64,000 nt of DNA from Sporosarcina sp. P2 (GTDB taxonomy: Bacteria; Bacillota; Bacilli; Bacillales_A; Planococcaceae), in contig NZ_PDYY01000018.1 of the NCBI RefSeq assembly GCF_002743255.1, forward strand, positions 1 to 64,000. The letters run 5' to 3'. The position numbers were made by a program, and so were the translations under genes. The first letter of the stretch is position 1. Every line of letters begins with the position of its first letter. The notes beneath the pieces were generated by a model. That model saw only the letters and a program-made list of their open reading frames with translations, had not been told where the DNA came from and did not search any database. Shown one piece after another: positions 6,729-14,912 of this stretch.

Positions 6729-8456
6729 ATGAAACGAAAAAGTGATGAAATATTAGATTATGAAAAGAAAAACCGACGGAAAGTCAGACGGTCAATTCTT
6801 CAAGTAGGTATTTTATTGGTCATTGTATTTCTTGTGTTCCAAGCGTTTGTTGAAATGAATCGTTATGATGCATTGAATAATGAAAAATGGAAGAACAGGC
6901 AAGGTTTTATAGCACTTTCATATCCAGGTGTATCAAGGGATGGATCAGATTCTCTGTTTGCAAAAAAGCAATTGCAACGGCAGTTGGAAGCATTGAGAGA
7001 CCAAGGATATGAGACGATCTCTCAACAAGATATACTGAATTTCTACAAAAACAAGAAACCATTACCTGAGAAAGCATTATTTCTTGCATTTGAAGATGGA
7101 CGTACAGACACGAGCGTTTACGTCAATCCACTGTTGAAGAAGTATAACTACAAAGCGACATTGCTCTCTTTCGCCAACAAGTTAGATGAGAACGATAAAC
7201 GTTTTCTTCAACCTTCACACCTAAAGCAAATGCAAAAAAGTGGGTTTTGGGAATTAGGTAGTAACGGTAACCGCTTAACATACATCAATATCTTTAATAA
7301 GGAAGGCACGTTCTTGAATATTCGTGATGATGAAGAAGTGCTAAGTAAAGATAAAATCGAATCGTACAATCACTTTTCGATGGACTTCATCCGCGATCAA
7401 TATTTGATTCCAAGTGAGAATCGATTGGAGATGGAGAAGCGCATCACAAATGATTACAAAGCGATGCGCAAAATCTATCAAGAAAAATTGGGTGCTATTC
7501 CTGGGGTCTACATGATTATGCATGCAAATAGTTTGTATAATACAGCAAACAAATTGGTTACAGACGTCAATGACAATGAGATTAGAAAAACATTTGACAT
7601 GCACTTTAATCAAGAAGGAAATGCACTTAACACTAAAAGAAGAGAATTATATAACCTAACCCGCGTTCAGCCAAAACCATCTTGGTCTACGAATCATTTA
7701 CTCATGAAAATACAAAATGATACAAATCAAAAAGTAGATTTTGTAAAAGGTGACGAAAAACAAGCCAACCAATGGAAAGCAATTGAAAGCGCAGCGGAAT
7801 TTCGTGATGGTCTGATCACCCTTACTTCAAAATCAAAAGAGGCTGGAAAACTGGTACTGAAGGAGAATACCGCAAAGGATATACAGTTTACAGGAAAAGT
7901 GGGGGGGAGTATCGAGGGCCAACAATCCATTTTCTTACGACATAGCGATAATGGTGACTCTTACGTGAAAATTACAGTTGAAAATGATTATTTAGTGATC
8001 GAGGAAAAGGTAGAGGGACAATTGAAAGAACTACTTGTAAAAAAGTCCATACCAAAAGTTGAAATCGTCCAAACAACAAATAATGAAAACCCCACTTCAC
8101 GAAAAGAAGATAAAGCACGGAGCGAAGGACTGCCTAATGAAAAAAGCATAGACATCAAACTTCAGAATAATACATTAAACATCAGGTTAAATAACAAAAA
8201 AATTGTAAGTAATCTAGAAGTCAATCAAGACATTCAAGCTGGAAAGCTAGCACTGGGTTCTACCTGGATACCGGGAGGCTTCAATGATCCAATTCATGAT
8301 GCACAGTTTAGTGAAGTGACGATTGCTTCATTAGCAGACAGTGGTGTTGAGCAGACGACCTTGTTCACAAATGAAATACAAAAGCCACAGCAACTGATGT
8401 ATACATTTGTTGGTTCTATCAAGTCAGCAATGAACTGGGTAGTCGATAACTTCTAA
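6729..8456 (+). CDS. Membrane-anchored deacetylase-like protein with C-terminal jelly-roll-like region
   Basis: One N-terminal membrane helix (~21-42) anchors an extracytoplasmic protein of 575 residues. Residues ~55-270 resemble the NodB fold of the PgaB/IcaB branch (GFIALSYPGV, LRDQGYETIS, ALFLAFEDG), but the Asp-Asp pair reads Glu-Asp and the His-x3-His site reads SNGNR, so activity is doubtful. The C-terminal half (~330-560) is beta-rich with IFLRHSDNGDSYVKITVEN and LNIRLNNKKI, which suggests a LamG/concanavalin-like sugar-binding domain; this is a fold guess. A good AAGGAG site precedes the ATG. By analogy with PgaB it could bind or process polymer at the membrane surface. Fourth gene of the operon. 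Confidence 0.72.
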   Translation: MKRKSDEILDYEKKNRRKVRRSILQVGILLVIVFLVFQAFVEMNRYDALNNEKWKNRQGFIALSYPGVSRDGSDSLFAKKQLQRQLEALRDQGYETISQQDILNFYKNKKPLPEKALFLAFEDGRTDTSVYVNPLLKKYNYKATLLSFANKLDENDKRFLQPSHLKQMQKSGFWELGSNGNRLTYINIFNKEGTFLNIRDDEEVLSKDKIESYNHFSMDFIRDQYLIPSENRLEMEKRITNDYKAMRKIYQEKLGAIPGVYMIMHANSLYNTANKLVTDVNDNEIRKTFDMHFNQEGNALNTKRRELYNLTRVQPKPSWSTNHLLMKIQNDTNQKVDFVKGDEKQANQWKAIESAAEFRDGLITLTSKSKEAGKLVLKENTAKDIQFTGKVGGSIEGQQSIFLRHSDNGDSYVKITVENDYLVIEEKVEGQLKELLVKKSIPKVEIVQTTNNENPTSRKEDKARSEGLPNEKSIDIKLQNNTLNIRLNNKKIVSNLEVNQDIQAGKLALGSTWIPGGFNDPIHDAQFSEVTIASLADSGVEQTTLFTNEIQKPQQLMYTFVGSIKSAMNWVVDNF

Positions 8457-8488
8457 TAATCGGCATCAGTTGAAAAGGCGGGATTTCA

Positions 8489-9763
8489 ATGCTTACTAAT
8501 AAAAAAATACTATTCATGATGATTTCCTGCCTCTTTTTTAGTGGATGTCAGGATAAAAAACAGCAAACCGTAGATTTATCCATTCTAGATGAATTGGAAC
8601 TTTCGGCTTGGGTGACTGAGTGGCAGTGGCAAAGTGGAGTGGGAGACCTCCGACAAGTTCAAGGTCTAGATAGGGCACAGGTTTTTGCAGCCTATTTTGA
8701 CGGGGAGGATCACATATATTTACGGGACAAAATGGACGATGCCATTGGTGCTATGAAAATACTATCAAAGGAACGTAATATCCCACTCGATTTAACCATT
8801 GTTAATGATCAGTTTCTGTCTGATGGAACGGTCGTTCACAAAGACTCCGAACTAATTGGACGCTTGGTAGAAACGACGGAAAGTCGAAAACGGCATATTG
8901 ATAATATTTTGGAATACATCAACGCCTATCAATTTGAAGGGTTAGAACTAGACTATGAAAATGTAGATGGGGAAGATCTGCCAAACTTGCTTCAATTTTA
9001 TAAAGAACTATATGATGCTCTGTTAGCACAAGGAAAGCCATTGCGTATTATATTGGAACCCAACTTAGACGTCGAACAATACAATTTTCCTGTAGGACCA
9101 GTCTACGTCATGATGGCCTATAACTTATTTGGCGGCCATTCAGGTCCAGGGCCAAAAGCAGACGATGAATTCATCCGCAAAGTAGTAAGTAAAATGAATA
9201 CCCTTCCTGGGCAACCAGTTATCGCATTGTCGGCTGGCGGTTTTAGTTGGCAACATGGAAAGGATGAAACGAAAACCCTCACTGAAAAGGAGGCAGAAGA
9301 ACTTGCTAGAAAAAGTGAGGTGAAGCCCATACGGGATCCATCTAGTGGCGGTATGTACTTTGATTATCAAGATGAACACGGTGATACGTACACAGTTTGG
9401 TACGGAGATCAGCAAACCTTGTATCAATGGATGAAAGTTGCGGCTGAAGAGGGACAAATGAGAGTTTCCCTATGGCGAATGGGAGGCATGGAAGACACCA
9501 CATTGAAATTTCTAAATAACGCAGTCAATTATAAAGCGAAAGTGAAAGGAGAAAACGAGATGTTTGCCAATCATATAAAGGAACTCAGGAAACAAATGAA
9601 CCTGACGCAAGCTGAATTGGCTGAGCGGGTGGGCATCGGCCGTACAGCTTTATCCAAAATAGAGAATGGCGCTTACTATCCAAGTGCTAAGACCATGAAG
9701 AAAATATCGGATGTGCTCAATAAGCCAATTGGCGAAATATTTTTCAACACTGACATTTCGTAA
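8489..9763 (+). CDS. GH18-like lipoprotein fused in frame to an Xre helix-turn-helix domain
   Basis: The N-terminus is a lipoprotein signal with lipobox FFSGC (Cys20). Residues ~35-350 form a GH18-type barrel like those of spore-associated glycosidases: GLELDYE (151-157) carries the expected catalytic Glu157, and YVMMAYNLFGGHSGPGPKA and SLWRMGG also match. It probably trims the polymer outside the cell. Oddly, the frame continues without a stop into residues 358-424, a complete Xre repressor of the small stand-alone type. An exported lipoprotein ending in a DNA-binding domain makes little sense, and a perfect ribosome-binding site and ATG sit at the join (see the nested entry). It is the fifth gene of the operon. 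Confidence 0.85.
   Translation: MLTNKKILFMMISCLFFSGCQDKKQQTVDLSILDELELSAWVTEWQWQSGVGDLRQVQGLDRAQVFAAYFDGEDHIYLRDKMDDAIGAMKILSKERNIPLDLTIVNDQFLSDGTVVHKDSELIGRLVETTESRKRHIDNILEYINAYQFEGLELDYENVDGEDLPNLLQFYKELYDALLAQGKPLRIILEPNLDVEQYNFPVGPVYVMMAYNLFGGHSGPGPKADDEFIRKVVSKMNTLPGQPVIALSAGGFSWQHGKDETKTLTEKEAEELARKSEVKPIRDPSSGGMYFDYQDEHGDTYTVWYGDQQTLYQWMKVAAEEGQMRVSLWRMGGMEDTTLKFLNNAVNYKAKVKGENEMFANHIKELRKQMNLTQAELAERVGIGRTALSKIENGAYYPSAKTMKKISDVLNKPIGEIFFNTDIS
9560..9763 (+). CDS. Nested Xre repressor from an internal in-frame start (67 aa)
   Basis: AAAGGAG at 9545-9551, an eight-base spacer and ATG at 9560 lie inside and in frame with the glycosidase gene. The product would be a 67-residue Cro/C1-type protein (IKELRKQMNLTQAELAERVG, then IGRTALSKIENGAYYPSAKTM, ending GEIFFNTDIS), the normal length of the small stand-alone family. 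Translated here it stays cytoplasmic and could repress its own operon; translated from 8489 it would be exported. It may be an ancestral separate gene whose upstream stop was lost, or a true dual-product gene. The site is visible; its use is inferred. Confidence 0.65.
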   Translation: MFANHIKELRKQMNLTQAELAERVGIGRTALSKIENGAYYPSAKTMKKISDVLNKPIGEIFFNTDIS

Positions 9764-9835
9764 AGGTGCGTAAAACCAGTACGTATAGTTGAGTTCTAGT
9801 GGGAGTCGTAATGCAATCGAAGGGAGTGAAGATTT

Positions 9836-12397
9836 GTGAAAGTATATATAGCTGATGAAAAGATTAAAATGCCTATAGCAAACGAAGAAGTAATCAGTAG
9901 AAAAGATATAGAAATTCCTATTCACTCGAAGTTGGTGCGACTTACTATTGTTCGCGCACCGGAGGGATATGGAAAGACCATGTTGCTAAGTAAATCATTC
10001 TCCCAAATAACAGATTCGACGGCTTGGCTCACATTAGACGAAATGGATAACGATCCCATTCGTTTTTGGACCTATGTGATTACGTCATTAGAGAAAAGCG
10101 GCAATATGATTGATGCAGAAAAGGTATTGTCTTTCATCAAAACAAGCCCGCCCTATTACATGATTGTCGATATGCTGTTGAATGAACTAAATGCTCAACG
10201 AAGAAGAGTTACACTGATTCTAGATGATTATCATATGATCACGAATCCTGTCATTCATAACATGATGAACCAATTCATCGATTCTATATCGCATCATATA
10301 AAGGTTTTCATAACAAGCCGAAACGAAGTGCCTCTATCCGTTTCCAAGTGGCGGACAAAGGGCTGGGTGTACGAAATCGGTATCCAACAACTGCAATTCC
10401 AATTGAATGAAATCCGAGAGTTTTACGACAAGCGTTCTTCACTATCGAGATATTCAATATTTTTCTACGAGCAAGTATTACGTATTACAGAAGGTTGGCC
10501 TTTAGGTATTCAATTGATAAGTCTCATCGGATCAGCAGAAGATCCCCAATGGAATGTGGAGGAATCTTCCGTCCTATCACCTGTCGTAGCAAATTACTTA
10601 GTGTATGAAGTATTGTGCAGTCTCACTCCCTTCATGCAAGACTTTCTCATGCATACATCGGTATTACAATATGTAACACCCGAAAGTTGTAATCAGTTAT
10701 TGAATCGTAATGATAGTGAAGAAGTCTTGAGAGAAATAGAAAAGAGAGGTTTGTTTCTTAATCAGTTAACCGACAGCCAACTGACGTACACGTACCATAG
10801 TCTATTTTCAATTGCCTTACAGAATGAAAGACGTCGACATTTTTCGAATGACTGTATAAATGAGGTGTATGTTAAAGCAGCACATATCCGCTATGGACAA
10901 GGCGATTATGCAACAGGAATTGAGTTGGCGATTAAAGGGGAGTTATTTGATGTAGCTGATCGTTGGATTAAAGAGAATCTGGTAAACATCATTTTATCCA
11001 AACAGACCGAGACATTCATGCGATGGATGTTGATACTACGTAAAAGCTCTTTCGAACTCCATGCGGAAACGCTTGCAGTATATGCGTTCAATCTAGCCAT
11101 TCAGTTTGAAATGGAAAAAGCGGGAGTGATTATTCGAGAGCTTGACCGTAGGGATCAAAAAACAGGTTGGAAAAAGGAAGACTCTTTAGAAGATGCCACA
11201 CTAATTTTAGACATTGTAAAAGTGTTTATGTTGTTTACACAGGGCGGTCCGACAGAGAAAAAAGACTTAGGTTCGCAAGGGCGAATTAACAATCATTCAT
11301 TTTCCGCTGATTCGCGATGGAAAAACGTATTGATGACGTATAATCACTTTCAATCTCAATTGCTAAGAACTAGTTTAGGCAATAGAGGTGGACTACACTC
11401 TATCAAACGACTGTCTACATTGAGTGACGTCTTACGTACTGATAAATTCCTTGCTCACAATTTGGCAGGATACAGTCAGGGTCTACAAGCGGAAGCCTTC
11501 TATGAAATGAATCTATTATCCGAATCCACACATTATATGAAAAAGGCTATGGAATATACTGATCGTCATAGTGATGCAGGCTTGTCTATACCCATGTACA
11601 TTCTACAGGCTAAAATGTATCTGGCTAATCAGCAGTTCGTTAAAGCTCAGGCCATATTAAACCACGCGATGGAATCAACGGTTAATACTAACTGGCAATG
11701 TATTTTAATTATAATGAAAGCACTAGGCTATATTCGTGAAGGATCCTTCGACCGGGCGGAAATTGAATTGAACAGATCATATAATTTAACACATCGGCAA
11801 GCGAAATTTGATATGGAGTTCCGAGTGCTTGTACAAGCGCGACTGCATATGGCCAAAGGCAATACGCGAAAAGCCCTTTATTGTATTGATCAAGTTACGC
11901 AAGAAGCTAAAGAAGCATTGCATATAGCAACTACTATTGAGGCAAAGTTATTGCGATCCATCTGTATGTGGAATAACAGCAAAAAAAGGCTAGCAATCGA
12001 TATACTTCATGAAGCATTGGAATTAGCGGTAAAGTCAGGCTTTAAACGCATGTTTCTGGACGAAAAAGCATTGAATCCAGTGCTAATGAGTTATATAAAA
12101 TGTCGAATGAACTTTGAACAACCTTATTGGAAGACAGTTCCGCTTGTCTTTGCACAGTCGCTACGGACGGATCATATCGCTCATCGTGCGGCTGCTCATC
12201 AAAGTAGTAAACCCAATTTAACTCCCCGCGAGGAAGAGTTGATTAAGGCACTCGCAACCGGCTCATCCAACAGGGAGATTGCGGAACAGCTTTTTCTTTC
12301 GGAAGGAACCGTTAGAGTGTACTTATCGAAAGTCTATAAAAAACTCAATGTTAGCTCACGGACTCAAGCAATACTGCAAGTCAAGGATTGGCAGTAG
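9836..12397 (+). CDS. MalT-like STAND ATPase with LuxR-type DNA-binding domain
   Basis: A large (853 aa) signal-transduction ATPase/transcription factor. An N-terminal NTPase domain has Walker A EGYGKT (Lys47) and Walker B LILDDYH (Asp130/131). A long helical, TPR-like sensor region (~330-760) follows, then a C-terminal LuxR helix-turn-helix (~790-850: LTPREEELIKALATGSSNREIAEQLFLSEGTVRVYLSKVYKKL). MalT proteins of this plan oligomerise with ATP and an inducer to activate transcription. Start is GTG, nine bases after AAGGGAG. It lies 72 bp after the polysaccharide operon on the same strand and 37 bp before a paralogue, so it is the best candidate activator of the island. The ligand is unknown; a sugar fragment is a guess. 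Confidence 0.88.
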   Translation: MKVYIADEKIKMPIANEEVISRKDIEIPIHSKLVRLTIVRAPEGYGKTMLLSKSFSQITDSTAWLTLDEMDNDPIRFWTYVITSLEKSGNMIDAEKVLSFIKTSPPYYMIVDMLLNELNAQRRRVTLILDDYHMITNPVIHNMMNQFIDSISHHIKVFITSRNEVPLSVSKWRTKGWVYEIGIQQLQFQLNEIREFYDKRSSLSRYSIFFYEQVLRITEGWPLGIQLISLIGSAEDPQWNVEESSVLSPVVANYLVYEVLCSLTPFMQDFLMHTSVLQYVTPESCNQLLNRNDSEEVLREIEKRGLFLNQLTDSQLTYTYHSLFSIALQNERRRHFSNDCINEVYVKAAHIRYGQGDYATGIELAIKGELFDVADRWIKENLVNIILSKQTETFMRWMLILRKSSFELHAETLAVYAFNLAIQFEMEKAGVIIRELDRRDQKTGWKKEDSLEDATLILDIVKVFMLFTQGGPTEKKDLGSQGRINNHSFSADSRWKNVLMTYNHFQSQLLRTSLGNRGGLHSIKRLSTLSDVLRTDKFLAHNLAGYSQGLQAEAFYEMNLLSESTHYMKKAMEYTDRHSDAGLSIPMYILQAKMYLANQQFVKAQAILNHAMESTVNTNWQCILIIMKALGYIREGSFDRAEIELNRSYNLTHRQAKFDMEFRVLVQARLHMAKGNTRKALYCIDQVTQEAKEALHIATTIEAKLLRSICMWNNSKKRLAIDILHEALELAVKSGFKRMFLDEKALNPVLMSYIKCRMNFEQPYWKTVPLVFAQSLRTDHIAHRAAAHQSSKPNLTPREEELIKALATGSSNREIAEQLFLSEGTVRVYLSKVYKKLNVSSRTQAILQVKDWQ

Positions 12398-12434
12398 AAC
12401 AAAATATACTACTATTGATTAGGAGGTGACGGTC

Positions 12435-14759
12435 ATGACCACATTACTAGCCTCAAAATTACAAAAACCTACCGTACGTGATGAGTGGATTAGCGGAGAG
12501 AATATGATTGCTGTCCAACATGAAGCAGTGCAATCAAAAGTACTGTTCATTACTGCTCCAACAGGTTATGGAAAGACAACATTTTTGACTAGTTGGTCAG
12601 GTAATTTGAATGAAAACGTCGCATGGTTGACAGTCGATGAAACTGATAATGATGCAGAGCAATTTTTCCGATATATCCTCTATACAGTCTACTCGGCGTG
12701 CAATTTGCTTCCGCAAGAAAAATTACAGCTAAAACTTGTCGATGCAGACCGCAACGATTTGAACACGATGTGGAATTTCTACAAAGAACTAGGTAATGTA
12801 ATGACAAAGCGGGTTCGATTAATTATTGACGATTTTCATCATATTACTGCTCCAGAACTGTTGGAAATGATTCAGTATTTTGTAATGGATTTACCCGAAT
12901 CCTTGAAGATATGCTTTGCTAGTCGCCACCTCCCTCCTTTTACACTTGCACTCTGGCAATCCTTATTCACTGTTACTGAAGTGAAAATGCAGCATCTGCG
13001 TTTTACGGTCGTAGATATGAAAAAATATTTGAAAAACCAACCCGAACAGCAACAATCAGTATGGCAAGAATTCGTGCAGACAGAAGGTTGGCCTGCGGCA
13101 CTACGAAATGTTGTGCAGTCACAAAATACGTATGATCTGCAGCATTCTAGAAGGTACACTATGAATGTGTTAATGAATGATCTATGGGGTGAATTTTCAA
13201 GCTCGGCACAGCATTTCCTTTTAACAACATCCATCTTGAATACAATGGATCAAAGAATATGCGACGCATTACTCGGGAATAATGAAAGTCTGGTCCATTT
13301 ACAAAATTTAGAGGAAAAAGGCTTTTTCATAGAAATGGACACGCAAAAAAACGCATGTTATCGTTATCATCCCCTTTTTTCTATAGCCTTACAGCAAAAG
13401 TTGCAACAAACCTATTCAAAGGAGTTTGTATTAGAGCTTCATAAAAAAGCAGCAGGTGTATACTTCCAGCAAGGTGATATTGTATGTGCAATCACACACG
13501 CATTGATAGGAAAGGCGTATCCACTTGCTAGTACTTGGATGATGAATCACGGCGTGGACATTATCAAAAGTCGAGAAACCTCTACTTTCATATCTTGGTG
13601 CCGTGAATTTGAAGAAGCTCATATTCCATTAACTTTGGATCTTCAGTTACTGTATGCTTTTTCTCTTCTTTCCGAGCACCAAATAGATGCAGCGGATCTT
13701 GTCACAAGTAAAATGACAACACAAGAGAATCGAAAAGAATGGAATGCTTTTACCAGTAGAAGCCCATCCGCTCCCTACGACTATTTCTTAATCAAGTCCT
13801 ACATTACGATCATTCGAATGGGCGGTGTGACGGAAGTAGGGGAGTGGCTGCAAAAAGGATTTGATTTTAACGTAGAAAAACGCTCTAAGCTATATTTATT
13901 GCCACTTCAGTTCAATAAAACCGAGCCTACGTTATCACGTACACCATTAGGTTCACGTAAAATGTCAGCAACCCCTGAACAACATAAATACCTATTGGAA
14001 AAGCAATCTTGCCAAGCAAATAAACTTTCTATAATTGGTTACTATCACGGAATTCAAGCGGAAACATTGTACATGAAAGGCTTGATGAAAGAATCTAGAG
14101 AACACCAAGTAGAAGCACTTCTGTCAGCCCATCACTTCCAAGATCCGGGTCTGCTAATTCCTATGTATGTATTGAGTTGTAAGCTACATATGGCAAATGG
14201 CGAAATGGAAAATGCGCATGGAACGTTGCAGAGTGCCCTGTTTTATACAGAAGATAGCTACTGGAAAGACTTTTTATATGCATTTGAAGCATTTATTTAC
14301 TTGAAGCAAAGTCGTCTAGAAGAAGCAGAAATCTCCTTTTTGAGATTGAAGGAGGATTTCGTGGATAATCTTCAACATCCATTTGTCACACTCGTAGATG
14401 TAAGACTACTGTTGCAAAAAGGCCAATGGGGGGAAGCGTTAAAGAAAGTAGTACATGTGAAAATTGAAGCGTTACAGGAAGGGCAAGTTGAGACATTTAT
14501 CGAAGCAACAATTTTAGAAAGCTTATGTTACGCCTATCAAGAGCACTGGTTGGAAATGGCACATTCTTTACATGAAGCCATGGTTTATAGTAAAGAATAT
14601 GAATATGCGCAGTTATTTATCAAAGAAGAGACGATAGGTTCACTGTTGAAGGAATATGTCAGAGTTCGTAAACAACAACATGATGTGAACTGGACGCACG
14701 TTCCGTATTTCTATGTAGATCGACTAGTACAGGCAACAAATAACAGAATTCTATCATAG
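12435..14759 (+). CDS. MalT-like STAND ATPase lacking the DNA-binding domain
   Basis: A paralogue of the preceding regulator, 774 aa from the ATG eight bases after AGGAGG (an in-frame GTG at 12426 overlaps that site and is rejected). Walker A is TGYGKT (Lys47) and Walker B is LIIDDFH (Asp132/133). The helical sensor aligns with its neighbour throughout (IGYYHGIQAETLYMKGL against AGYSQGLQAEAFYEMNL). The similarity ends where the neighbour's linker to the LuxR domain begins; here the protein stops at NNRILS with no helix-turn-helix. The open frame is long and undamaged, so it looks maintained rather than decayed. It may form mixed oligomers with the neighbour as co-sensor or antagonist (inference). 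Confidence 0.85.
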   Translation: MTTLLASKLQKPTVRDEWISGENMIAVQHEAVQSKVLFITAPTGYGKTTFLTSWSGNLNENVAWLTVDETDNDAEQFFRYILYTVYSACNLLPQEKLQLKLVDADRNDLNTMWNFYKELGNVMTKRVRLIIDDFHHITAPELLEMIQYFVMDLPESLKICFASRHLPPFTLALWQSLFTVTEVKMQHLRFTVVDMKKYLKNQPEQQQSVWQEFVQTEGWPAALRNVVQSQNTYDLQHSRRYTMNVLMNDLWGEFSSSAQHFLLTTSILNTMDQRICDALLGNNESLVHLQNLEEKGFFIEMDTQKNACYRYHPLFSIALQQKLQQTYSKEFVLELHKKAAGVYFQQGDIVCAITHALIGKAYPLASTWMMNHGVDIIKSRETSTFISWCREFEEAHIPLTLDLQLLYAFSLLSEHQIDAADLVTSKMTTQENRKEWNAFTSRSPSAPYDYFLIKSYITIIRMGGVTEVGEWLQKGFDFNVEKRSKLYLLPLQFNKTEPTLSRTPLGSRKMSATPEQHKYLLEKQSCQANKLSIIGYYHGIQAETLYMKGLMKESREHQVEALLSAHHFQDPGLLIPMYVLSCKLHMANGEMENAHGTLQSALFYTEDSYWKDFLYAFEAFIYLKQSRLEEAEISFLRLKEDFVDNLQHPFVTLVDVRLLLQKGQWGEALKKVVHVKIEALQEGQVETFIEATILESLCYAYQEHWLEMAHSLHEAMVYSKEYEYAQLFIKEETIGSLLKEYVRVRKQQHDVNWTHVPYFYVDRLVQATNNRILS

Positions 14760-14841
14760 TGTTGCTGACACTACGCGAAAAAAAGTGACAATAAAAAATA
14801 CAAGTTAGGTTAACAGCGTATAAACAATAGAGTGTGACTTG

Positions 14842-14877
14842 AAAGCGATACTCCTTTAGTCAGGAGTGTCGCTTTTT
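14842..14877 (+). terminator. Terminator closing the polysaccharide/MalT island
   Basis: AAAGCGATACTCCT pairs with AGGAGTGTCGCTTT (one G-T pair) and runs into T5. It separates the island from the conserved yaaO block. Confidence 0.88.
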
Positions 14878-14912
14878 GCTATACTGAGTAAAGGTAAAGG
14901 AGTGCGTAATAA

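Noticed and set aside
12426-12434. GTG start three codons upstream for the second MalT-like gene
   Set aside because: The GTG overlaps its own Shine-Dalgarno AGGAGG; ATG 12435 has ideal spacing.
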